Positions 1 through 5,285 of a stretch of DNA of 6,314 nucleotides are shown piece by piece. This DNA comes from an uncultured Desulfovibrio sp. (GTDB taxonomy: Bacteria; Desulfobacterota; Desulfovibrionia; Desulfovibrionales; Desulfovibrionaceae). The translations under genes and the position numbers were made by a program. The notes beneath the pieces are model-generated. The model was not told the DNA's origin and did not search any database. It saw only the letters and a program-made list of their open reading frames with translations. Where the stretch lies: contig CALBAX010000061.1 in the NCBI GenBank assembly GCA_937926875.1, positions 1 through 6,314 on the forward strand, written 5' to 3'. Positions within the stretch are counted from its first letter, which is position 1. Every line of letters starts with the position of its first letter.

Positions 1-100
1 CTGGCACGTTCTCATTTATTGTGCGGAAGATTCTCATTTCTCTTGCGACCTCACATGCGTGACAGCTCACAACTGCACATGGGTGACAGGTGGGTGACAG
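1..100. mobile_element. Probable terminal region of an IS21-type insertion sequence, rest outside window
   Basis: This stretch is built from short direct repeats and holds no gene. TTCTCATTT occurs at 9-17 and 31-39. CACATGCGTGACAG (52-65) recurs as CACATGGGTGACAG (76-89), and GTGGGTGACAG follows at 90-100, so TGACAG appears three times. Read on the minus strand, the outermost copy starts with TGTCACCC at 99-92. IS21-family elements are known for ends beginning TG that carry several repeated transposase-binding sites. I infer that an element lies to the left of the window and ends near base 99-100. No transposase sequence is visible, so the family assignment rests only on the repeat pattern. 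It could also be another kind of iterated protein-binding region. Confidence 0.45.
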
Positions 101-120
101 ATTCACCAAAATGGGCGGGA

Positions 121-160
121 AACAAAAAAGAGGATACGGGCGTGGCGCACGTATCCTCTT
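121..160 (-). terminator. Rho-independent terminator of the tRNA-Arg gene
   Basis: A perfect 11-bp stem is formed by 128-138 (AAGAGGATACG) and 150-160 (CGTATCCTCTT). Inside it, 140-142 (GCG) can pair with 146-148 (CGC) around a three-base loop. On the minus strand the stem is followed directly by a run of Ts (complement of 121-129). It lies 10 bp beyond the CCA end of the tRNA, as expected for the terminator of a single tRNA transcript. The plus-strand side has only a weak T run, so it acts mainly on minus-strand transcripts. Confidence 0.9.
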
Positions 161-170
161 GATTTTGTTG

Positions 171-247
171 TGGTGCGCCCGGCAGGAATCGAACCTGCGG
201 CCTACTGCTTAGGAGGCAATCGCTCTATCCGACTGAGCTACGAGCGC
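171..247 (-). tRNA. tRNA-Arg, anticodon CCT
   Basis: The minus strand folds into a complete cloverleaf. The acceptor stem GCGCTCG (247-241) pairs with CGGGCGC (181-175) and includes one T-G pair. The D-arm is GCTC/GAGC. The anticodon stem ATTGC/GCAGT encloses the loop CTCCTAA, giving anticodon CCT, which reads the arginine codon AGG. The T-arm is GCAGG-TTCGAAT-CCTGC. The discriminator is A (174) and the 3' CCA is encoded at 173-171. It stands alone, with its own promoter and terminator. tRNA 3' ends often serve as integration sites, but no repeat of this 3' end is seen elsewhere in the window. Confidence 0.97.
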
Positions 248-256
248 GCGTCGTAT

Positions 257-286
257 CTTGTAAAGCAGTCTGACGCGGACTGTCAA
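257..286 (-). promoter_or_regulatory. Sigma70-type promoter of tRNA-Arg
   Basis: On the minus strand a consensus -35 box TTGACA (286-281) is followed after 18 bp by TACAAG (262-257), which matches the -10 consensus at four of six positions. The -10 box ends 9 bp before the mature tRNA 5' end at 247, so transcription would start a few bases upstream of the tRNA. The position and the perfect -35 box make this convincing, although the -10 box is imperfect. Confidence 0.7.
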
Positions 287-358
287 GTTGAAGCTGGAGG
301 GGGAAAATATCCTGTATTTCCGGGGTGGAAGGCAGTCTTTGCTTCACCGCGATGCAGG

Positions 359-382
359 AAAAATCCTTTGCAGAGATTCTGC
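359..382 (-). terminator. Weak candidate terminator after the EamA-type gene
   Basis: On the minus strand, 19 bp beyond the stop codon of the transporter gene, GCAGA (382-378) and TCTGC (374-370) form a 5-bp stem with a 3-base loop. A run of five Ts (363-359) follows after seven bases. The short stem and the gap before the Ts make it weak. It is the only terminator-like structure between this gene and the downstream tRNA promoter. Confidence 0.25.
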
Positions 383-400
383 GGTGTGCGTGCGGTCTGC

Positions 401-1318
401 TCAGGATCGCCTGTGCGCCAGGTGCAGCATGGGGCCAAGCGCGATGCCCATGGCGCCCAGCACGACGACAACGGCCCCCAGCAGGCTGAGCAGGCCCAGG
501 TGTTCCAGGGGGAAGACCTGGGGCAGGGCCATGGAGCCCAGGGCTTCCAGGCCCAGCGTGAATAGCGGGGTGGTGGTGACCACAGCGCTGACCTTGGCGG
601 CATGCCAGTTCTTCATGGCCGTGGAAAAAGCGCCGTAGGCGATGATGGTATTGATGCAGGCAAACAGTAGGCAGCCCGTCTGCAGCGAGTCCAGCTCAAG
701 GAAGGCCGAAGGGGTGGAGAGCGGCGTCAGGGCCAGGGCACCGGCAAGATAGATGAAACGCATGATACGCCCGGGCGAGATCGTGCGCAGCAGGACTTTC
801 TGGGCGATGCCGTAGCTGGCCCAGACGACGGCGGCCATGATCCCCAGCGCCATGCCGATGAGCATGTCGCCGTTGGCCAGCTCCAGCAGCCGGGTATTGA
901 AGAACAGCAAAAGGCCCGCAAGCAGGACGACGACGCTGCCCCCCTGGATGGGGAGGAAGGGCTCGCGCAGGACGAACACACTGCCCAGCAGCAGAAGGAC
1001 AGGGCCCGCCTGTGCCAGGATCTGGCAGGCAGAGGCGCTGAGGTAGCCCACCGACGAGTTGAAGAACACGAAGTTGCAGCTCAGGCCCGCAGCGGCCAGG
1101 ACCAGCAGGATCTTTTCCCGGCGGCCCAGCGGCGTGCTGTTGCCGGGATGGCGGCAGGAAAGGCCCCAGGTCCAGGCAGCGGCCACCCAGAAGCGCAGGC
1201 AGACGATGGAAAGCGCGTCCACCGAGGAAAGCAGGTGTTTGAGGGCCAGCGGCAGGGCCCCCCAGAATAAGGCCGTGAGCAGGGCCAGCATCAACCCGGT
1301 AGCGTTGGAACCCGGCAT
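401..1318 (-). CDS. EamA-type transporter of the drug/metabolite (DMT) superfamily
   Basis: This is an inner-membrane protein of 305 residues that is nearly all hydrophobic and fits the ten-helix EamA architecture. Two homologous halves cover about residues 8-140 and 152-290. The first helix, with an ALFWG stretch, starts at about residue 8, and the second half opens at GIMAAVVWASYGI. Family members export amino acids and metabolites (E. coli EamA exports cysteine and O-acetylserine) or drugs. The substrate here cannot be read from sequence, but the neighbouring eamB-like exporter and LysR gene make an amino-acid-type substrate plausible. ATG at 1318 is the chosen start because GGAGG (1329-1325) lies 6 bases before it. 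The in-frame ATG two codons earlier abuts GGAGG and cannot use it. The gene lies 142 bp downstream of the LysR gene on the same strand with no clear terminator between them, so read-through is possible. Confidence 0.9.
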   Translation of the reverse strand: MPGSNATGLMLALLTALFWGALPLALKHLLSSVDALSIVCLRFWVAAAWTWGLSCRHPGNSTPLGRREKILLVLAAAGLSCNFVFFNSSVGYLSASACQILAQAGPVLLLLGSVFVLREPFLPIQGGSVVVLLAGLLLFFNTRLLELANGDMLIGMALGIMAAVVWASYGIAQKVLLRTISPGRIMRFIYLAGALALTPLSTPSAFLELDSLQTGCLLFACINTIIAYGAFSTAMKNWHAAKVSAVVTTTPLFTLGLEALGSMALPQVFPLEHLGLLSLLGAVVVVLGAMGIALGPMLHLAHRRS

Positions 1319-1346
1319 GATCATCCTCCGTTGATCGTTACGGAGG
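1316..1346 (-). promoter_or_regulatory. Hairpin enclosing the ribosome-binding site of the EamA-type gene
   Basis: In the minus-strand transcript CCTCCGT (1346-1340) can pair perfectly with ACGGAGG (1331-1325) around an 8-base loop. The right arm contains the whole Shine-Dalgarno sequence GGAGG and ends 6 bases before the chosen ATG at 1318. No T run follows, so it is not a terminator. The pairing would mask the ribosome-binding site. Whether this is used for regulation is inference; the same dyad could instead be a protein-binding site in DNA. Confidence 0.5.
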
Positions 1347-1460
1347 GCACCCTACAGCTTTGGCCTGGGCTTGTCATGCGGAAATGGGGGAGGGGATGCG
1401 GAAAGCGGTGGCAAGGATGGGAGCGGGAACCACATGCATCAGGTGTGGCCCACACAGACA

Positions 1461-2351
1461 TTACTTTTCGAACAGGGCGGCGTTTTGCAGCAGATCCCTG
1501 AAAAGGCGCATGGCAGGCGTGCTTTCCCTGTTTTTATGCCAGACGCAGATGGCCTGGACCAGGCAGCCGGACATGCTTGCCGGCAGTTCTATCAGGCTTC
1601 CGGCAGACAATTCCCGCTCCACGGCAAACGTCGGCAGAAAGGAGACACCCAGGTTGGCAGCCACGGTTTTTTTGATGGATTCGATGCTCCAAAGTTCTAT
1701 GGTGTTGCGGAACAGGATGTCCTTGGCGCAAAGGTGGGCTTCCATACGTTCCCGATAGATGCTGCGGGGCTCGTTGATGATGAAGCTGGTCTCTTTCCTC
1801 TGGTGGGTCGTATCGAAATCCCGGAGCTCGGGAGCAAGCAGGGGCGAGGCGACGATGATCCCTTTTGCCTGGCCGAGCGGCAGCACTTCCAGCGTGTGCG
1901 GATGGCCGCCCACGTCATAGTAGACTCCCAGGTCGTACTGGCCGGAGAGGATGCCCTCCCTGATGTCGTGGCAGTTGAGGCTGTGCAGCTGGATCTTCAC
2001 GGCCGGGGCCTGCTCCACGAATGCCCCGAGCAGAGCATGGAGTTTGTAAGAGAGCAGGGATTCCGCAACAGCTACGCGGAGTTCCCCGTGCAGGGACGCA
2101 GGATCGCTGCATGCCGTGATGGCCTGCATGGAATGCAGGATGGCTTCCATATGCGGCAGGATGTCCTTGCCGGTAGGGGTCAAGACCATGCGCCGCCCAA
2201 GGCGCTCGAAAAGCCGTACGGAAAGCTCGTTTTCGAGCTGGCGCACCTGAAAGGTCACGGTGGACTGGGAGCAGTTGAGCCGTTGTGCGGCCTTCTGGAA
2301 ACTGCCTTCTTCCAGGATGGTCTTGATGACGACGATGCTGCGCGTATCCAT
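1461..2351 (-). CDS. LysR-type transcriptional regulator
   Basis: The 296-residue length is typical of the family. The N-terminal winged helix-turn-helix spans about residues 3-62, with GSFQKAAQRL, then SQSTVTFQVRQLE and LFERLGRRMVLTPTG, all hallmarks of LysR proteins. The C-terminal effector-binding domain (about 90-290) begins near LRVAVAESL. ATG at 2351 is preferred because GGAGG lies 6 bases upstream and the protein then starts directly at the DNA-binding domain; an ATG six codons earlier is less likely. LysR regulators usually repress themselves and control a divergent gene in response to a small-molecule effector. Here the divergent gene is an EamB-like exporter 158 bp away, and an EamA-type exporter lies downstream on the same strand, so both are plausible targets. 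The effector is unknown; a substrate of the exporters would fit. Confidence 0.95.
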   Translation of the reverse strand: MDTRSIVVIKTILEEGSFQKAAQRLNCSQSTVTFQVRQLENELSVRLFERLGRRMVLTPTGKDILPHMEAILHSMQAITACSDPASLHGELRVAVAESLLSYKLHALLGAFVEQAPAVKIQLHSLNCHDIREGILSGQYDLGVYYDVGGHPHTLEVLPLGQAKGIIVASPLLAPELRDFDTTHQRKETSFIINEPRSIYRERMEAHLCAKDILFRNTIELWSIESIKKTVAANLGVSFLPTFAVERELSAGSLIELPASMSGCLVQAICVWHKNRESTPAMRLFRDLLQNAALFEK

Positions 2352-2375
2352 GGATCCCCTCCATGACATATCGAA

Positions 2376-2381
2376 ATAATA
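2376..2381 (-). promoter_or_regulatory. Candidate -10 box for the LysR gene
   Basis: TATTAT on the minus strand (2381-2376) matches the -10 consensus at five of six positions and lies 24 bp upstream of the LysR start codon. That leaves room for a short leader carrying the GGAGG site. No good -35 box is found 17 bp upstream, where the sequence overlaps the 14-bp palindrome, so this promoter may be weak or under control of a protein bound there. Confidence 0.35.
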
Positions 2382-2392
2382 GAATCACTGCT

Positions 2393-2406
2393 GCAAATAT
2401 ATTTGC
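2393..2406. promoter_or_regulatory. Perfect 14-bp palindrome, likely LysR operator
   Basis: GCAAATATATTTGC is its own reverse complement and lies in the middle of the spacer between the divergent LysR and exporter genes. It has arms GCAAA and TTTGC around an AT-rich centre, and another TTTGC follows at 2410-2414. LysR proteins bind interrupted dyads of this kind with AT-rich centres, although this site does not give the textbook T-N11-A spacing. A possible eamB promoter overlaps it: CTGCAA (2391-2396), 17 bp, CATAAA (2414-2419). Binding here could influence both divergent promoters. Confidence 0.5.
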
Positions 2407-2509
2407 TTTTTTGCATAAAGTCATCAGCGTACCTTTCAGGGATGCCACGTGGCCCGGGATGGGACCGGGACACAGCCGCGACGGTCATCAAAAACAAATG
2501 GAGGAGCGC

Positions 2510-3100
2510 ATGCCTGCATCGGTACTTTCGGCTTTTTTCGTCTTTACCTTCATCACGGCCATCACGCCCGGCCCCAACAACATCCTGGCCCTGACGACGG
2601 GCAGCCGGGCAGGATTCAGGGGCAGCATCCCTGTACTTGCCGGGATCTGCGGCGGCTTTCTTTGTGTCATGGCCATTTGTGGCGTGCTTTCTTTTTCGTT
2701 TTCCGTGCTTTCCGCCTCGTTCCTGCAGGTGATGCGTTATGTGGGGAGCGCCTATCTGCTCTGGCTGGCATGGAAGACAGCCATGCCGAAGGCGGAGAGC
2801 AACAGCGGCGGGCGTACCGGTGCGGGCTTCCTGACCGGATTCGTACTTCAGTTCGTCAACGTCAAGATCATGGTCTACGGTATGACGGCCTATTCCGCGT
2901 TCATCCTGCCGTATCACGATTCTGTAGCGGCGCTCCTTGCCGGGATGGTTTTCCTGACCATGATGGGCAGCCTGGGCACTATCGTGTGGGCCGTGGCCGG
3001 GGCCAGGTTGCAGGGCCTCTTCCGGCGGTATGCCCGTGTGACGAACTGGCTGCTGGGTGCGATGCTTGTCGGTTGTGCCTGGTCCCTGCTGGATCAGTGA
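2510..3100 (+). CDS. eamB: LysE/RhtB-family exporter, EamB (YfiK)-like cysteine/O-acetylserine exporter
   Basis: The 196-residue membrane protein has the LysE/RhtB signature TPGPNN at residues 19-24 within the first helix and about six hydrophobic segments. It resembles E. coli EamB (YfiK), which exports cysteine and O-acetylserine, more than a generic family member: an LSAF start, ITAITPGPNNILAL, LAGICGGF, LQFVNVKI with a following YG, and a WAVAG stretch near the C-terminus all have close counterparts there, from memory of that sequence. Function is therefore probably efflux of cysteine, O-acetylserine or a related amino acid across the inner membrane. ATG at 2510 is the start because GGAGG (2500-2504) lies just upstream and the protein then begins at the first helix; the frame is open further upstream but without a ribosome-binding site. 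It diverges from the LysR gene, which likely controls it. No convincing terminator follows. Confidence 0.9.
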   Translation: MPASVLSAFFVFTFITAITPGPNNILALTTGSRAGFRGSIPVLAGICGGFLCVMAICGVLSFSFSVLSASFLQVMRYVGSAYLLWLAWKTAMPKAESNSGGRTGAGFLTGFVLQFVNVKIMVYGMTAYSAFILPYHDSVAALLAGMVFLTMMGSLGTIVWAVAGARLQGLFRRYARVTNWLLGAMLVGCAWSLLDQ

Positions 3101-3303
3101 TGCCTGTGGTTGTACCCGCAAAAGCCGGGCGGGACATCCGGCAAGATGGTTTCATATTATGCTTAAAAGGCATGGATATCTATTTGATATAGGTATTTTA
3201 CCGGATAAGTCCCTTTCTGCTATCCCTTCTGGAACGGCAGGCGGTCGCCAGCAACCTTGCTGCAGCGTGCAGCCTGCTTTTCGTCATGAGGGGAGAATGA
3301 GCC

Positions 3304-3882
3304 ATGATGTCTCTGGATACGTTGCTGGAACACTTGGATGCGGGACAGCCGCTGGTCACCGGTACAGAAGCTTTTGACTGCATGCACGCCTATTCGTACG
3401 AGGCCATGCGCCTGACCGCTGAGCTGAACAATGCCTTCCATACGCCTGAAGAGATCCGGGAGATCATGGGGCGGATCACGGGGCGTCCGATAGATGAGAC
3501 GTTCCGTCTGTTCCCACCGTTTTATACCGATTTCGGCAAGAATATCCGCATCGGGCGCCGTGTCTTCATCAATGCCTGCTGCTGCTTCCAGGATCAGGGC
3601 GGGATCAGCATCGGTGACGGGACGCTCATCGGGCACAGGGTGACCCTGGCCACCATCAACCACGGTTTGCCGCCGGACCAGCGCCATGTCCACAGCATCG
3701 CGCCCATCGTCATCGGCAAGGATGTCTGGATCGGCTCCGGCGCCATCCTCCTGCCGGGAGTGCATGTGGGCGATGGTGCCGTGGTGGCGGCGGGGTCTGT
3801 GGTCCGTGAGGACGTGCCGCCCCGTACCGTCGTGGCCGGGGTCCCGGCCAGGATCATCAAAAGTGTGGAGCAGGGCGCGTAG
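3304..3882 (+). CDS. Maltose/galactoside O-acetyltransferase-like protein (left-handed beta-helix family)
   Basis: The 192-residue length fits sugar O-acetyltransferases such as Maa and LacA, which move acetyl from acetyl-CoA to a sugar hydroxyl in the cytoplasm. A helical N-terminal part (about 25-70) leads into FPPFYTDFGKNI and then hexapeptide repeats of the left-handed beta-helix, for example ISIGDGTLIGH, PIVIGKDVWIGSGAILLPGV and VHVGDGAVVAAGSVV, ending in VVAGVPARII. His120 in the ATINHG stretch matches the catalytic histidine position of the family. Three consecutive cysteines (92-94) precede FQDQGG. The true acceptor is unknown; it may not be a sugar. ATG at 3304 is chosen over ATG at 3307 for its spacing to GGAG (3292-3295). 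The AT-rich stretch at about 3148-3200 upstream probably holds the promoter, but I cannot assign boxes. A hydrolase gene follows after 91 bp. Confidence 0.9.
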   Translation: MMSLDTLLEHLDAGQPLVTGTEAFDCMHAYSYEAMRLTAELNNAFHTPEEIREIMGRITGRPIDETFRLFPPFYTDFGKNIRIGRRVFINACCCFQDQGGISIGDGTLIGHRVTLATINHGLPPDQRHVHSIAPIVIGKDVWIGSGAILLPGVHVGDGAVVAAGSVVREDVPPRTVVAGVPARIIKSVEQGA

Positions 3883-3923
3883 GCCCGTACCGTTGCGCGC
3901 AGGACGCCGTCACGCGGGCCGTC

Positions 3924-3957
3924 CAGCCGGGTCATGACACCGGCTGCCCAAAGCCGG
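3924..3957 (+). promoter_or_regulatory. Two alternative hairpins upstream of the hydrolase gene
   Basis: Three segments alternate here: CAGCCGG (3924-3930), CCGGCTG (3940-3946) and AGCCGG (3952-3957). The middle one can pair with the first (7 bp, with GT/AC of the loop also able to pair) or with the third (6 bp, 6-base loop), but not with both. The structure ends a few bases before the purine-rich ribosome-binding region of the hydrolase gene. There is no T run, so it is not a simple terminator. Regulation or mRNA processing between the two genes is possible but unproven. Confidence 0.35.
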
Positions 3958-3973
3958 ACAGGGGAAAGAGAAC

Positions 3974-4912
3974 ATGCAGTACGCGACGCATTACGAGGAA
4001 GGGAAAAAAGTTTCGTTCAAAAAGTTCGATCTGCATCTGGCGGGCTTGCTGTTCCTGCCCGATGGTTTTGATGCGGATGGCAAATACCCGGCGGTGGTGG
4101 TCACTCACCCTGGCGGCGGCGTGAAGGAGCAGTGTTCTTCCCTTTACGCCTGGCATCTGGCCCGGGCCGGCTATGTGGCCCTGGCATTCGACGCCTCCCA
4201 TCAGGGCGAGAGCGAAGGCCTGCCCCGTTGTCTGGAGGATCCCACCTCGCGTGTGGAGGACATCCGTTCGGCTGTGGATCACCTCGTCACCCTGCCGTAC
4301 GTCGATGAGGAACGGATCGGGGCCATGGGCATCTGCGCTGGGGGCGGCTATACCATGAGCGCCATCCAGACCGATGTGCGCATCAAGGCGGCGGCCGGGA
4401 TCAGCACCTGGGACGTGGGCGACAGCGCCAAGAACGGTTTTCCCGGTGTCGAGATCGAAAACTTCATGCAGAAACTGCTGCAGGAAGTGGCCCGCGCCAG
4501 GACGGCTGCTGCCCGGGGAGAAGAAGCTCCCTGCTGGAAGTATGTCCCGGACGGCCCGGACGAGATCGACGAGCATACGTCCGTGATCCAGAGGGAAGCC
4601 TATGAATATTACAGGACGCCGCGTTGCGGTTATCCGACGTCCGTCAACCGCTACCTTGTTTCCAGCAATGACAAGCTGGCAGCCTTCGATGCCTTTGCCT
4701 ATCTGGATACGGTGTCGCCCCGTCCTCTGCTGTTCATCGTGGGCAGCCGGGCGGATACGCTCTATTTCACGGAAGATGCCTACCGGCGGGCCAGGGAGCC
4801 CAAGAGGATACATGTGGTGGAAGGGGCCAGCCACGTGGACCTGTACGACAAGCCGGAATACGTCACCCAGGTGGTGGCGGCCCTGAAAGACTTCTTCGGC
4901 AAGGCGCTGTAG
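3974..4912 (+). CDS. Alpha/beta hydrolase, dienelactone hydrolase-like, with cysteine nucleophile
   Basis: The 312-residue protein has the alpha/beta hydrolase fold. After strand VVVTHPGGG (about 41-49, probable oxyanion region) comes the nucleophile elbow GICAGGG (119-125), with Cys121 where most relatives have Ser. Asp261 in VGSRAD and His287 in EGASHVDLYD complete a likely catalytic triad. A cap-like insertion covers about 145-230. Cysteine at this place is known from dienelactone hydrolase and from uncharacterised YcjY-like proteins. The substrate is probably a small ester or lactone in the cytoplasm; no signal peptide is seen. ATG at 3974 follows the purine-rich GGGGAAAGAG without a strict GGAGG. 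It lies 91 bp after the acetyltransferase gene on the same strand, suggesting an operon in which one enzyme could act on the product of the other. Confidence 0.88.
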   Translation: MQYATHYEEGKKVSFKKFDLHLAGLLFLPDGFDADGKYPAVVVTHPGGGVKEQCSSLYAWHLARAGYVALAFDASHQGESEGLPRCLEDPTSRVEDIRSAVDHLVTLPYVDEERIGAMGICAGGGYTMSAIQTDVRIKAAAGISTWDVGDSAKNGFPGVEIENFMQKLLQEVARARTAAARGEEAPCWKYVPDGPDEIDEHTSVIQREAYEYYRTPRCGYPTSVNRYLVSSNDKLAAFDAFAYLDTVSPRPLLFIVGSRADTLYFTEDAYRRAREPKRIHVVEGASHVDLYDKPEYVTQVVAALKDFFGKAL

Positions 4913-4931
4913 ACATATTCCTTCCTCTTAT

Positions 4932-4971
4932 TGCCGGAGGCGCTGACCCCGAGGGGCTGGCTCCTCCGGCA
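4932..4971 (+). repeat. Inverted repeat after the hydrolase gene
   Basis: TGCCGGAGG (4932-4940) and CCTCCGGCA (4963-4971) form a perfect 9-bp stem around a 22-base loop, within which CCC (4947-4949) and GGG (4954-4956) can also pair. It begins 20 bp beyond the hydrolase stop codon. No T run follows on either strand, so it is not a classic rho-independent terminator; it may stabilise the 3' end of the mRNA. Confidence 0.5.
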
Positions 4972-5109
4972 GCGGGAAGACAGGAGCAGAGCGTGTCCTG
5001 CCCACTTCCTGCGTACCGTCTGCGGGATGGCCTGAGTTCAGGGCAGCGGAGAGGACGCGCCCGGGTTCCTGCGCTGCGGGGGAGAGCCCGCGGAGGGAAA
5101 AAGAAAAGC

Positions 5110-5145
5110 AGCCCGGCCTCTTTTACACGAGGGGCCGGGCTTTTT
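5110..5145 (+). terminator. Rho-independent terminator
   Basis: AGCCCGGCC (5110-5118) pairs with GGCCGGGCT (5133-5141), a GC-rich 9-bp stem, and a run of five Ts (5141-5145) follows on the plus strand. An A-rich run upstream (about 5098-5109) would give Ts on the minus strand, so it may work in both directions. It most likely ends the acetyltransferase-hydrolase transcript and separates it from the antiporter gene. Confidence 0.85.
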
Positions 5146-5285
5146 GGCGTCATGCGGGAGAGCTGGTAGCGGCTTCTGCTGAAAGTTGTCCAGGTAGTGC
5201 AGGCAGGCGGCAGTCTGCCGGCGAGGCAGGGGGCTTTCCCGGCGGAAAAGCGTTTGACAGGCCCGGGCGAGCGTGGAATGGAATC

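Larger units (their letters stand above)
4913..5285. other. 373-bp stretch without a recognisable gene
   Basis: No coding sequence with a plausible start and ribosome-binding site is visible on either strand. The stretch holds a 9-bp hairpin near its left end, a strong rho-independent terminator in the middle, and the leader of the antiporter gene on the right. Within that leader CGGC and GCCG near 5208-5220 can form a small stem around AGTCT. The terminator lies about 200 bp beyond the hydrolase stop codon, so either the hydrolase mRNA has a long 3' tail or a small RNA ends there. Confidence 0.5.

Noticed and set aside
9..100. CRISPR array
   Set aside because: The repeats are 9-14 bp, differ from copy to copy and have no uniform spacers.
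171..190. tRNA 3' end as a phage or island attachment site
   Set aside because: No second copy of the tRNA 3' end and no integrase gene are present in the window.
1443..1455. GTGTG-GCC-CACAC hairpin as terminator of the LysR gene
   Set aside because: The stem is only 5 bp and no T run follows on the minus strand.
1371..2366. A 331-codon open frame on the plus strand
   Set aside because: It lies opposite the LysR gene, which has clear helix-turn-helix motifs and a good ribosome-binding site; the plus-strand product has no recognisable features.
2444..2453. GCCACGTGGC palindrome as a second operator
   Set aside because: A 10-bp GC-rich palindrome is easily expected by chance in this base composition and it is not repeated elsewhere.
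2255..3121. A 288-codon open frame on the minus strand
   Set aside because: It covers the LysR start, the regulatory spacer and the whole eamB-like gene, and its product is low-complexity and charged.
3932..4834. A 300-codon open frame on the minus strand
   Set aside because: It lies opposite the hydrolase gene, whose catalytic motifs are clear, and its own translation shows no recognisable domain.
5254..5282. TTGACA as a -35 box for the antiporter gene
   Set aside because: The hexamer is perfect, but at 16-18 bp spacing no -10-like sequence exists, and transcription would begin at or after the start codon at 5286.
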